Positions 36,320 through 60,008 of a stretch of DNA of 64,000 nucleotides are shown piece by piece. The notes beneath the pieces are model-generated. The model did not search any database and was not told the DNA's origin. It saw only the letters and a list, made by a program, of their open reading frames with translations. The first letter of the stretch is position 1, and every line of letters starts with the position of its first letter. The stretch is from Epiperipatus broadwayi (taxonomy: Eukaryota > Onychophora > Udeonychophora > Euonychophora > Peripatidae). Made by a program: the position numbers and the translations under genes. The stretch is taken from assembly GCA_028023455.1 (NCBI GenBank), contig JAQFVV010006336.1, positions 1,690,224 to 1,754,223 on the forward strand, read 5' to 3'.

Positions 36320-36596
36320 TATAATTTATCAACTAATTCTAGTCATTCTGGATATATGACCAAGTAACCACAACTTCTTGTTTATTTGACATTTTTCAAT
36401 ATTGCCCTTTAACTTATTCAAAAGATACCTCTTATTTCAAAATGCTTCAACATCATGCTTACTTGTAACTTGCCAGTGTATTTTATTCTCTGCCATATCT
36501 TCCCATTAAAAGCAATTAAAATTGCCCTTTTTTTAGAATGTTTTAGAGGTAATCCTTATAATGTGAACAGGGTCTGCTTCTCCCATGAAAGGCATA
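36320..36596 (-). pseudogene. LINE C-terminal fragment (tentative)
   Basis: Minus-strand stretch with three stops. It has WEDMAENKIHWQVTSKHDVEA, read from about 36508 to 36440, then NKRYLLNKL and KKLWLLGHISRM (ending near 36350). The pattern I.W...(V/T)..(E/D)V......LL......K....GHI.RM is the signature of the C-terminal region of many non-LTR retrotransposon ORF2 proteins. It does not match the RTE-like copies or the LINE at 38 kb, so it may represent another lineage. The RT itself is not seen beside it. Confidence 0.45.
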
Positions 36597-37935
36597 CTTA
36601 AATTACATAAGACACCCTTATAGTAGATCTTGCATTATTTTACATATCAAATCCAATGAAAGAAAGTATGATTTTACAATAGTGGACTTCATAATACCAC
36701 ACCAGTACTTACTTATTAGACCTACTGTGATAAAAGTCAACAGCACAAAAAAAATGTCTAAAAAAAACATTAAATTAAACATATTTACAATGTTGTAAAA
36801 AATATTTGTTTTACATGAATATTATATAAAGTTCAGATCAGGAGATATTGGTTACTCAAAATATTGGTTTCACTACTAATTTTATGATTTAGAGTATGCT
36901 ATGATGTTATAAAAGAATTCAGGGATGACTTTTATATCCAATAAAATGTTTAAAATTTGAGAACCACCCACTACTGAGGATGATGCAGTCAACTACTTTC
37001 AAAAGTCAGTCACAGACTGAATAACTATCTGTGAAAAGTTTGTGCATGTAGCATGATATCCTCAAAAAAATGCAAAATCCAAGAAAAGTGATGATTTGCA
37101 ATCTGCCAATATACAAATGTTTTCATATAAATCATAGCTATGCTTTCAATTGCATTTTGCAGGACAAAAAAAAACTTTAGTGTGCCCAATATTTGTAAGA
37201 AATAATCTTTTGCTTTTCTTTTTTTATTGAAACAAATATATATTGCTAAAGCTTAGTTATTGCAACATCATTTCTCACAAAAAAATGTAAATACAGGTTC
37301 ATGTACTTCCAGTAAATAATATTATAGGTCATCATTTTATATGAAATAAGGTTAGTTCTCATCATTTTGCAAATAACTCTTTTTGCTTTAAACATAAATA
37401 CATATTTATTTCCACTAAATAATGTCTCTACATCACCATTTTTACTAAATAAAGTTATTTGTTGTCATTTATCAAAATTGATGGATTAAATTTGATAGAT
37501 CTCATGCAATATCATCACCAGATTAAAACATATGTGACATTTCCCAGCAGGTCTAATATATAATTACCCCATACCTAGCAAACTGAAGAGTATATTGATT
37601 GGTTTCATATTTTGCCAACATATTATTAAATTTTTATGAATATTTTTAGATAAAACTTCATAATGTCTTTATATTGAACTCATATAGTGTGCAAGTTTCA
37701 TTTACATAAAATAAATTAGGTAAAATAATACCTTTATATACAGCTAATGTAGTTACTGTAATTATTTCTCTGTCATGAAATAGTTTGATCTTTTAGCATT
37801 TTCCTGAAGATTTTTGATGATGATATTTTAGTTGTATTTATATATTAGATTATTTCCATCATCTAATCTTAAGTATTAAATATCTTTAAAAAATTTACAT
37901 TTATTTAAATATTACAATTACTTTCAACTGCTAAT
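36597..37935. other. Non-coding AT-rich DNA
   Basis: No recognisable feature. Confidence 0.5.
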
Positions 37936-37939
37936 AATA

Positions 37940-38117
37940 GCACACCGCTTAGTATTTGCACAAGATCAGGTTAGTGCATGCACAATGTTTTGAGAGGTAT
38001 TATTCTCCCCTCTTTTTCAGATATTGCTTACATGACCAGTGACTGTACTTGCATGGGAATAGAAACTGGATCCTTGAATTTTAAGGCTAATGATATAACC
38101 AATTAAGCCATCCTTCT
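37940..38117 (-). mobile_element. tRNA-derived SINE inserted in a LINE
   Basis: On the minus strand, GGATGGCTTAATTGGTTATA (from about 38115) contains TGGCTTAATTGG, a perfect A box (TRGYNNARNNGG, 38110-38099). Forty-four bases further is GTTTCTATTCCC (about 38066-38055), a degraded B box at the spacing expected for a tRNA. The following tail (to about 37940) is unrelated to tRNA and includes GTGCATGCAC. A CCA end and intact arms are missing, so this is a SINE and not a tRNA gene. It splits or borders the LINE at 38.1-38.9 kb. Confidence 0.6.
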
Positions 38118-38124
38118 AAAGACA

Positions 38125-38900
38125 TTTAATCCTTAATGTTATTTAATGGATAAAGATCAATATATAATACAACTCTATCTTTTAATTTTTTAAAAGCTAC
38201 AGGAGTGCATTAGAGTCTGTGTTATATGTCCACTTTTTTAATTATAACACTAGAACAAGATTTAAATTAGTTTGTATTCTCAGAGTAACAACCATCTAAC
38301 ACATTGCTGGGGATTTTTTTCTTTCACTGATTGCTAAACAATTTGAGTTTTTTGAATATTAATTTCTAAACCAAAGTCTCTAAATATTTCATTCAAAACA
38401 TTAAATACATTTTGTAAGTTGTCTGTTGAAGTGACACAAATAGCAGTTGTATCATCATACTATAAATCCAGAATGCAAGAAATTCTTGTTTTTGTTTTTA
38501 ATCAATTCAAATGAGTAAACTCCATCAACAAATGTGTATCACATCTTGATGCCTGATTCACTGTCACCTATAAATATTACCAAAGGCAATTGCCATTAAA
38601 AAATGACAAAAATATAAAAGTAAATTCATATCCTTGTTTAAATCAGATAATCATTTCAAATGTCTCAGACTTTCCATATATGGTAATAATACTTCCTCTC
38701 ATTTTATCATGTAGAAGCTGTAAAATATAAATTAATTTTGGTGGACAACCAATTAATTTATAAACAATGCCATAAATTTATTCAATTAACTAAAATGCTT
38801 TGATCCAATAGATATATTCTGTTATTCCTGATACATTTCTTGCATTTGCCTAACAACAAAAACAAAGCTTATTCTTTCCTATAATTATATAAATAAATAA
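38125..38900 (-). pseudogene. LINE relic, RT motifs B-D
   Basis: Reads right to left. HDKMRGSIITIYGKSETFEM (about 38640-38720) matches the segment before the VKQGCVLAP block, which survives as FKQGYE-like sequence. YDDTTAICVTSTDNLQNVFN (about 38400-38465) is motif C, with the expected ADD reading YDD after frameshift. FRDFGLEINIQKTQIV (about 38345-38395) is motif D. KLKDRVVLYIDLYP (about 38150-38195) fits the post-RT KL..RV segment. This is the same lineage as the plus-strand LINE at 54.9-57.35 kb. The tRNA-SINE lies at its 3' side, and no further C-terminal sequence of this lineage is seen. Confidence 0.68.
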
Positions 38901-41900
38901 TTTTATTTTTTGTTTAAAATTGGCCTATTAATTCCCATGTATAAAATTATAATCCATATAATTATTTTTCTTACAGATCTTGTTTATTCTATGAACAAAA
39001 TATCTCTCTATATTCTGTAATTTCATCGAATGTTTTGACAATTTTATTTAGAATGAAGTGCAAAACAATACTGTTAAGGAATAATGTGAAATAGATTTAT
39101 AAAATGAAATGGTGGATACTTTTATATTGTTATATATGTGAAATTTAGTTCACTAAAATGCCAGTTTAAAAACAGCAAACATGTAATGAATTTTATATAT
39201 TTATAACTGTGCTAAGTTTTTTTTTAAAAGAGAAAAAAAAATTCTAAATTTTGTTAGATAAGGTTTAAATTTTAATTTTTAATAGTTTCATTGTATTTTT
39301 CAAAATATATAATTAACAACATCTATAAATACAGTAACAATTGCTTAATGTGTAAGAGAAAAATTAGTAACTTTGTCATAAATTTTGAGGCATTTGGGTC
39401 ATTATGCACTGCTATTGCTTTGACTTTTCTTCACTATTTTGCAGTTTTTTATTTACCAATACACTTTTCTTTGTATCAAAATCATAAAATGATTATTTAA
39501 AAAAAAATCTGAAAAAATATCACCATAAATTAGAATCTTAAAGCAAGCTAACAAAGTCCTGATTGATTGTATCATAATACAAAGAAACACAATATCACTT
39601 ATTGGTAAATTATTTGTTCAGGTATTTTAATGTGTGCTTTATTGTTGTAGTATATCCAAAAAAATTGTAATGCCCAATCAATTATTTATATATTTAAGAT
39701 TTTTTATGCAATATATTTGTAAAATATTTATTTGAAATAAACTGTGATGACAATTAGATTTAATCTAGAAATATTTGTTTTTAAAAATTTAAGTCATAAA
39801 AATGTGGTTAGGATAAATAAAAAGTTGTTATTGGGTAATAAGAATTGTTTTCATAAATGCAAGTGAAGAAATTTTTTTGTAAAATTTTAATAGGTTTAAT
39901 TTTGAATTTTTAAGATAAATTTTCATTTTTCATGATGTCTGAATTAAATTTTGTTTTCATTTTAAAAAAGGAATTTAAATCAGAAATATTCAATTCAATA
40001 ATTTGTATGAATAGACAATATTATATTCCAATATAAAAAGAGCAAATATGATTGAAATTGTCATTGGGGTTTTCATATAAAATAGGAAGAGTTGGTCTTT
40101 AAATGAGTCAACAAAGAAAATAAATATTGCATTACACAAGTTTTATTTTAAACATTTGTTAAAAATAATTTTAATAAATTGTAATTTGAAAGTTCAAATA
40201 AATATTTTATTTTTAATATAATATAAAATCGTATGGTTTTATGCAGTGATAAAATGGCAAATTCTGAAGCCCAAGTTTCATGTATTAAGTCTTAACTTTG
40301 TCATTTCCAATACTTGAAATTCTCTTTTAAAGCCCTGAGCAATATTTTAGTTGTGCACACAAATTCTTATATGAATATGACAACTTAAACAATTGAAATC
40401 AATAATCTTATTGTAGAAAAACTGGCAGCAGCAATTCTGAATAAAAGATTCATCTTTTTCTCTTAATTGTAAAATTTAATGGGAAGAATTTTTTTAAAAA
40501 AGAAATTAAATGTTTTTTTTTTAACTTTTAGATTAAAAAAGGGGGAAATCACCATTGGACAAATCATTTAAGGATTAATAAAATGACATTAATTTGCATA
40601 TTATATATTTCATAAAAGTATTTTATTAAAGCACAGTTCTGAATTAGAGAAATGTATATTTGTATTTTTTTAAAAAAAAAAAAACTACTCAACAATATAT
40701 ATTTAAACATAGTGAAAATTAGATACCATCAGTGAAAAGCTAAATGAAATATCAAGAAATACCTTACATTACAAAACTATATTATTTTGGTATAATACTG
40801 AATAAAGAAATGTAAATTTTTAAGAAATTAAATGAGTTGATACAAACACATCAGAGAAGCATTGTTCATAAGTACAATATGCAATAAATTTAAATTTAAT
40901 ATTTTTTTCAATTAATTCATTTTTTCTAAGCAATATTTTTCAATAAATTCATACTTATTCTTTGATTAATTAATAAAACACTATATTAACTTTTTAATCT
41001 TCTACACCTAATTTTCATTCTCTATTTTAGCAGTGATAGAATAATAATCTCAGAGCTAAAGCCCAACTTGTCTCTTGTGTTTTCAAATATCACACAACAT
41101 ATTCAATTATTTATTCTACTATTTGTTATTATGCAACTGTCACTTATTCAGGAAATGTCTCTGCCATATCACATGAATAAAAACTTCTGAATGTCTAATA
41201 ACATTTTTATAGTAAAGTTTAAAATTCTTTCATTTGATTAGAAAATAAAAATCAAGCCAAGCAGTATAGGAAGTCTAACTCTATAAGATCTCACAAAAAA
41301 ATATGAAGATCTGCAAATAATATTCAAATATTTAAATTTGAAAATGAAACATTTCCTTGGTGGTTGTTTTGGCTAATAAACTTCTAAAATTTCAGCATTA
41401 AAACTGTTTTTACCTTAGGAACAAAAACAGAGTTACAATTTTTTAGTCTGACAGAAGATTCTAAAATTACAATTATTATTCAATGTAGCAGCATGAAATA
41501 CTACTAGAACTGACTAAAAAGAGTAAAGATTGCAGATATTGTATATCAAAATAGCTTTTTTCTTAAGTATTTATTGAGACAAAAAAATTACTAATGCTGT
41601 CCAGAAGAAGATTGTTACATACCTAATTTTAAAACTAATGATCATTATCATAAATAATCTACCAACCGCTTTTTATCATCATAACCATTTTATAACATAA
41701 TCTCATCATCTTTAAACTAAAAAAATCCATCATCCAGAAATAAAATCAAAAAGCCAGGATATAATTGAAAGATATGAAGCCAGAATACAGTGAAGTAAAT
41801 AGAGAATTCAACACTGTCAATTTATGGTTCTCCTTGCTCTAGTCATAAAAATATGTTTTTTTTCTTAATTTATAAACTACTATCCTCAAAAAAAATAAAA

Positions 41901-43270
41901 CAAAATCATTATGAGAGAAAAAAACTATATATATATATATAAAGAAATTAACTTAATTTTTAAATCAGTTTAATAAACTGTCTTAGAACTAAATTAATAT
42001 TGCATAAATGAAATTAATATGAAGAGCAAAAAAATCTTGAAAGATAATTGTTTTTAAAAATATTAATTTTTGCATTTGATTTATAAAAAGAAATATAATT
42101 ATATGATTTATTATACTACAAAAAATTTATTTTGATTATATTGCTATTAACTATTATTGATCTCCGTACTTTTGAAATTAATATTCTTTGCGTTTAAAAA
42201 ATAACTATTATAAAAGAATCTGAAGCATTCTAACTATTGATATTCATTTAAAAATAAAGACTAAAAATAGTAATATAAAATTCTTAGATTGGAAAAAAAA
42301 GTTTTTATTATATTTATGTATATAAGAAAGCGAAAAGCCAGATGTATTATTAGAACACTGTTTTGAATACAAGTAAGTATTTACAAATCACTGGCAAATT
42401 ACAACTTTTCTGCAGTACTTATGAATCCATATCTATTCAATGCCAAACACTTTTGACATCAGCTTGCTTTAATCTGAGATTGAGAATCACTTAACTTAAT
42501 TCATTAAAAACATTGATATTTCATTAGCAATTACTAATTCAATTGGGAACAAAAATGTTTTTTTTTTTATCATTCACTTTCAACTTTTTCTATTCCTACA
42601 ATATTCACACATTTTGTTTATTTGGGCATTGTTTTCAACTTCAGACAGATCATTTAAAATCCATCTTTGGATAGTTTGATCATTCCTATTATCCTTAGAC
42701 CCAGCACACTTTTTAATTCATGAGTTAATAAATATTCATGTGTGTATGTCTGTGTGATATTATTTTTTGTTCATTTTAATTTTCAGTAATTTCTGAGATA
42801 TTCTGCGTTTTAATGATTCATTTAATTTTTGTTTTACTTGTGTTTTTTTTTTTTGCTGATTTCTCATGATTAGTAATAATTTAAAATCATCTACTAAATA
42901 GTTACTGAAACCGAGTTTGATTCAACTTGTTATCACATTCAATGATATTGAATGGAGCTTAAAATGTTAAATTTTTTCAATGAGACAAATTCAAAAATAA
43001 ATAAATGAAGAAATCAAGTAAAATTTGCACACTTTTATTGGTAAATTAACTGTACTTTTTTCTAGATTTATCATCCATTAAGTATTTAATTTTAAATTCA
43101 TGTCTTTTTAATTAATAATTTTATGAAAGACTTGAAAATATGATGCATCATAGAATCATATATGTATATCACATATAACCCATACAATCAAAATAAAAGC
43201 CTAAGCATAACTTTATAAAATGGGCCATGTCTATACTAATTATATAAATTATTAAACTATAAGTAACCTT
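38901..43270. other. Non-coding AT-rich DNA
   Basis: The short frame at 39291-39500 (69 codons) has no recognisable motif. Only A/T runs and a (TA)n at about 41927-41940 stand out. Confidence 0.5.
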
Positions 43271-43272
43271 TG

Positions 43273-43486
43273 TTTTTAAATATCAAAACATTTACAACTT
43301 TCTTAAACACTTTAATAATATTATTTTTTATATCAAAACTTTGTTTTTATATAAAAAAGAGTAGTGTTAAATTATTTAAGAAAGTTGTAAATGGTTTGAT
43401 ATTTTATATTAAAACATTGTTTTGATATAAAAAATAGTATTGTTAAAGTGTTTTAGAAAGTTTTAACTGATTTGATATTTAAAAAT
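43273..43486. repeat. Three-unit foldback repeat
   Basis: Unit 1 (about 43274-43345) is the reverse complement of unit 2 (about 43341-43410) and of unit 3 (about 43413-43486). Shared blocks are TTTGATATAAAAAATA, GTGTTTAAGAAAGTT and TTTGATATTTAAAAA. The outer two units form terminal inverted repeats of a roughly 214-bp element, with the middle unit as an extra direct copy. No open frame is inside. Confidence 0.75.
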
Positions 43487-43489
43487 AGA

Positions 43490-54855
<11,366 letters not shown>

Positions 54856-54859
54856 ATTT

Positions 54860-57350
54860 TAATGAAATTAAATTTTTAGACAAGAAAATATAATAGAATA
54901 TTCAAGGTTTTCTCGAAAGGATATCAGTCACTAAAATTAGAATTTTATGGAATTGAATTTGCAGTAAAATCTAATGTAGTAGTGTTGGAATTCCTCATTG
55001 TACCAATAAAAATATTATTGGTCTTAAAATTTTCTTTGCAGAATGATATATTAGAACCTATACCACAATCTTAAATTCAGAGAAGAAATTTTTTAATTCT
55101 TATTGGATAACATTATTACAGCAAGACCATTCAAATATCATTTTCTCCCCTTCTTCTTGCATATATTAATGCATATATTGTTATAAATAATAGACTTTGG
55201 CTAAAAGTTATTGAAAATATTGATAAAGGCTCTGTAAATTCAAATAATTTGTTATTATTGAATTTTAGATAACTAACTCCCTTTATTTAAACAGAAATAA
55301 AAACATATGTGCATCTATGCTGAAAACAATGACATTTAATATATTTTATTACAGTTAGGAGTCAAAATACAAGAAAAGTTCAAATGTAGATTATCAGATA
55401 AATCGTAGATTAGTGTATTCCAAAATTAAAGTGACAGCTGCATTAAAAATAAATATTCCTATCACATTCACAAGAAAAATGCTCTTCATTCTTTAGAAGA
55501 ATATATTATACATGATAAATTTTAACAGCTATTAAAAATTAAAATTATTAATTTGGCTTTTCAAAAGAGTCATATTACTGAAGCATGGAATTCTCTTAAG
55601 CAATATGCTTCGATACAAATAAAATCTATTCTTGGGTTCAATAAAAAAATCATGACTGGTTTTTTTGACAAAAAGGAAACTTGGCATTTTCTGGTGGTAG
55701 AATAATAATAAATATAAAAGATCTGAAGGCAGAAGTTTGACAATTGATAAAAAACTTTAAAATGATTCATGGTATAAAACTGCAAAGAAGATGCAGAATT
55801 CAATAATTATGGTCATTCTAGATATTTTTTGATGCATTCAAAGCAACATAAGGGACATGAGAAACAGTATCACAGTCCTATTAAATCTAGAAATGGTATT
55901 CTATTATATGATAGCAACTTTTTGAATAATGATGCAAGGATTGAGATAATAATTTTTAATAATATATCCATTGTCTATGTATTTAAATTTGAACAAAGAT
56001 TTTTAGTTTAATACAATCAAGGCATCTCTTTGCAATTTTAAAAATGAAAAATCTTTAATGATGATATATTAACTTCAAAAGCATTAAATTTTTGTAGAAA
56101 TATATGGTCCCACAAAATTCTGTCACCCAATCTTAAGAATATTTTTCATTTCAATTTTTAAAGCCAAGGCTGTGATAATTATGATGGTAATATTCCATCC
56201 ACTGCAGCAAGTTATACTTCAGAGAATATTTTTGAATACATTGCTTCCATTATAGAGACTCGATATGATTTTAGAGAATGAAAAAGTAGTATAGACATGA
56301 TTCTGGTGCCAGGAAAATGTAAAAAAGTATCAGAAACAAAAGAGTGACTATATATTGCTTTTATTGATATGGTGAAAGCATTTTATTGTTATTAGAACAA
56401 TTCTATGGCATTATTTGAAGTTAATTGTTTGCCAACCACAATTTATTCCATATTATTGGAGCTAGAAATAATGATAGATTGAGAGAAAGTATTATTACTA
56501 TAGGTATAAAATCTGCGGCATTTGAAATGAAAACTGATGTTAAAACAATAATCTGTACTTGCTCCAGGATTATTACTAATTTTTATGACAGTGGTTTTTG
56601 GAATTCTTTATAGGTAGTTTAATCAAACAAGTATCAAGATAAGATACAGATTTGGTAGTGGAATTTTTATTTTGAATTGATTAAAAGTAATAACAAGAAT
56701 TTCTTCTTAGATTCTAAATAATTTCTGATGATTGGGCTATTTTTGTCAGTTCAAAAAACAATTTACAGAATTTACTTAATATTTCAAATAGTTTATTAAT
56801 TAATGCTCAAAAATATCAAGTTCTTTATCTAAATCAATGATTAAAAAATTCCATCACAACATTTAACTTAGGTGGTTATCAATTTGAGTATGTAAACCAG
56901 TTTAAATATCTTTAGTAGGTTTATAAGTAGAAAAATGAATGTACATGTTGAGATACATAGATTTTAATGTACTGCTACTACTTTTACCAAATTAAAATAT
57001 TGATGCAACTAAGTTAGCTATATATAGAGCTGTTATTTTACTTAGTTTATTGTATAAAAGCAAAACTTCATTTATGGATGATCATAAAACTTATCAATAT
57101 ATTTTTCAGGCTTCTGGATAATATATTATTGAGTCCACTATTGTAAAATCACACCTCCATTAGATTGGATATGTAAAAAAATGAACAATTCAAGAATTCC
57201 TAAAATGGTGTTTTATAGTAAACTTGAACATTGTTTTATGAGAAAGCTAGTCCCTGTCAATGTTATATGAATTATCTCAAAGACATTCTGAAAAAGGGCA
57301 ATGTAAAATTGTTTCCATTGAAAAAATATCGTCAGCCATGATTGTAGTGG
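54860..57350 (+). pseudogene. Near full-length LINE relic (endonuclease, RT, C-terminus)
   Basis: A decayed non-LTR element with pieces in the canonical order. Endonuclease: YGIEFAVKSN (about 54946-54975), then a trace of the YAPT/GDFNARV region. Linker: FDKKETWHFL (about 55660-55690) and HSPIKSRNGILL (about 55873-55910). RT motif A: YIAFIDMVKAF (about 56351-56383). Motif B: VLAPGLLLIFM (about 56551-56583). FRYRFGSG-like sequence is at about 56640-56660. Motif C: SDDWAIFVSS (about 56723-56752), where ADD has become SDD. C-terminus: KSHLH.IGYV (about 57150-57175) and LYELSQRHSEKGQCK (about 57263-57310), where the GHV.RM and GKR..GGQ segments are expected. Dozens of stops make it inactive. The LINE at 38.1-38.9 kb is the same lineage. 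It ends where another LINE begins. Confidence 0.78.
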
Positions 57351-57355
57351 GTTAG

Positions 57356-58960
57356 GTGAGAATACTGATAAATGATATAAGAATTAACCACAGATCCTGG
57401 CCAATAGCAGTACAACTGGATATAGCTGTGGCCTTTGATTCAATCAATCACAATAAATTGATTGACAGACTTACAGTATTCTCAGTCCCAAACCCAATTT
57501 TACAAATAATCCACAACCTACTAAACAATAGAGAGAGTGACGTTGCCTTAAATGGAAAAATTTCCCAAACCTTTCAACCTGACATCTATCCTCCAAGGAT
57601 CACCCCTCAGCACACTACTATTTATGGTTTACATAAACCCACTATTCAAAAACATAGAGCTCAAACTCCCTGTAATTTATGTCCATGGGCTAAAAAAATG
57701 CATTAAGGCTGTGGCCTATATGGATGACGTGATGATTTTCTTGCCATCTGCTAAAAATTATATAATATTTTGGACAAGTATTCACAAGACTCTGGCCTAA
57801 AAATAAACACAGCCAAATCAGCAACTTGGAAGATAAAAACTGGAAAAAAAATAAGCTCCAAATTTGAAGCAGAGCCACAAAACTTTTGGGCTTTGCCATC
57901 TCAAAAACTCAAACTCAAATGATGAATGAGATTCAAAACAACATAATTCATGCTATGGAATCCCTCACACAAAAACTCTCCATGGTCTACTTTTCTCTAC
58001 AAAGAAAGTTTGCCATCCTCACCATAAAAAATCATGTCAAAATAAGCTATTTCCTACCCATTATCAATATAACTAACAAATTTATTAATAAAATAAACTC
58101 ACTTGCAGGCAGACTCTTCTGGAAGGGTAAGGTTAAAACTCTAAGCATAAAAACAATGCAAAAGCCTAGGAGAATGAATGGAATGTCCTTCCATTCCATC
58201 CAAGCCAGATTCACAATCTAGTCCATCAACTTTTAATTCACCTTAAATATGAGAACACCATGGAGCTAGTCACCCCAATGGATCAACCCCTATCAAAAAA
58301 TGACTGGTTAAACATCATAATAGAAAAATTAAAACAATATGAAACACTAACAAAGCAAGCATTTAAATCAAAACTCAAAATCTGGGATGCCTATGAACTT
58401 ATGCATTCACAAACAAAAATAATTCCAGGGAAGCTGGGATTAACAAACCATAAAATTACAAAAGTCTCCACATTGTGGGAAATGGAACCAAAGTATTTAG
58501 ACCTTACCTTAAAAATAAATATGGATGCCATGCCCACCAATTGGTTCCTACACTAAAAAAGAGCATATCTAAAATCAACCCAATGTGCCCTAATTGCAAA
58601 AGAACAGAAGAGACATTTAATGATATCATTGAGAACTGTCATAGATTACTAATAACAAAACAATACATCTACAGAAACATTAAAGCAGACTACTACACCA
58701 TTACATTATTAAAATAAAGTATCCAATCTAAGCATTTTGTAACCATAGGCTATCCCTTTACATAATAATGGCAATATGATTGGCAAGATGCAACAAAATT
58801 TTCAACCACCCACATCAAAATGAAATTTTTATTAACAACAAATTAAAGGAAATTCAGAAGGAGAGATCTAATTCTGGCACCTATTATTAAACACAAAGAT
58901 ACATGGAAAAAATTGACTTGGAAGTTCAAAGAAGTACCAAATAGCACACTGACATAGTAT
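57356..58960 (+). pseudogene. L1/Tx1-like LINE relic, 5'-truncated
   Basis: Starts within the RT. AVQLDIAVAFDSINHNKL (about 57407-57460) is motif A. VALNGKISQTF (about 57544-57576) follows. After a frameshift QGSPLSTLLFMVYINPLF (about 57594-57647) is motif B, and AYMDDVMIFL (about 57714-57745) is motif C with a complete MDD. Post-RT: LGFAISKTQTQ (about 57885-57920), KLSMVYFSLQRKFAILTIKN and SLAGRLFWKGKVKT (about 58100-58135). A C-terminal knuckle-like CPNCKRTEETFNDIIENCH (about 58590-58647) lacks the usual His. It is less decayed than the adjoining LINE, so probably a younger insertion. The frame is traceable to about 58717; the remainder to 58960 is presumed 3' sequence. Confidence 0.75.
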
Positions 58961-59162
58961 AGACCTCAAGAATCAACAGACCAGTCAATAAACATCAATG
59001 TATATACAACACCTTAATAAATATATTGAGAAATAAATATTGAAAAAAAATAGAATGCATTGGAAGGCTACAATTAGACATGGTGTTGAAATATTTCAAA
59101 AAGAAGAAAAAATTATGCGGAAAAAATTAAAAATAACACCAATAAATTATTAAGTATTATTA

Positions 59163-59470
59163 ACATGACCCTCAACTCTCCCTGCATCTCATATTGCTGA
59201 TCCACCTGATCACACACATGTTGAAAAGATAAATAATCACCAATATACATATTTCATGCTAAACCAGCAATCACAGTTGTTCCAGATTACTATCTTCACC
59301 CACACATACAATCAGTACTCATCTTTATATTAAGATAGCCAATCTTCATACATTAATGGACAGGCTTCAAACTACTCCAACTCACAACTCTTCAGTCTTC
59401 CATTTTATTGAAAATCTGATGATGGAATGTTCAAAGCCCACATTAGTGCCAAGGTTGTCATCCTACTTAT
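59163..59470 (-). repeat. Inverted partial copy of the element at 59.6-60.0 kb
   Basis: CCCTCAACTCTCC, CACATGTTGAAAAGATAA, CTTCAAACTACTCCAACTCA and TTGAAAATCTGATGATGGAA occur in this order on the plus strand. They recur in the same order on the minus strand of about 59930-59637. The two copies are roughly nine-tenths identical by eye. This copy lacks both terminal inverted repeats, so it is an internal fragment. Confidence 0.85.
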
Positions 59471-59575
59471 GTTGACATTAAGTCATTCTGACCTCTCATG
59501 TACAGGAGAATAATCCATTTTTACATACATATGTGAAGGATAGGCAGACCTTTGATGCACTGTTTTAAATATGTA

Positions 59576-60008
59576 AATTAATACACTATACAGGCTTAAA
59601 ATTGCATATATGGTAATGTATGTTGAATTCGAACTCAGAATTTCACACAACCTTGACGCTAATGTAGGATTTGAACGTTCCATCATCAGATTTTCAATAA
59701 AATGAAAGGCTGAAGAGTTGTGAGTTGGAGTAGTTTGAAGTCTGTCCATTAAAGTATGAAGATTAGCTATCTTAACATAAAGCTGATCACTGATTGTGTA
59801 TATGTCTGGAGATAGTAATCCGGACCAACTGATGATTGCTGGTTTAGTATGAAATACATATATTGGTGATTATCTTTTCAACATGTGTGTGATCAGGTCA
59901 GCAATATAAGATGGCATGGAGAGTTGAGGGATGTGTAAAAGTGTGAGTTCGAATCCCGCATACATTACATATATATATGCAGGTTTAAGCCTGTATAGTG
60001 TATTAATT
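59576..60008. mobile_element. 433-bp inverted-repeat element with B-box-like TIRs
   Basis: Terminal inverted repeats of about 75 bp. The left end reads AATTAATACACTATACAGGC (59576-59595), and the right end is its exact reverse complement to 60008. Both TIRs contain a B-box-like word: GTTGAATTCGAACTCAG on the left (inverted GTTCGAATTC) and GAGTTCGAATCCCGC (about 59946-59960) on the right. TA dinucleotides flank both ends. No transposase frame is present; the minus-strand 88-codon frame at 59483-59749 is chance. This is either a non-autonomous DNA transposon or two tRNA-like SINE halves joined in inverted orientation. Confidence 0.75.

Noticed and set aside
59412-59460. CTGATGATGGAA as a hammerhead-like core
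   Set aside because: No GAAA segment and stem III follow at the required positions; the word is part of an inverted-repeat element.
59483-59749. 88-codon minus-strand frame
   Set aside because: It spans the end of a non-coding inverted-repeat element and unrelated flank, so it is a chance frame.
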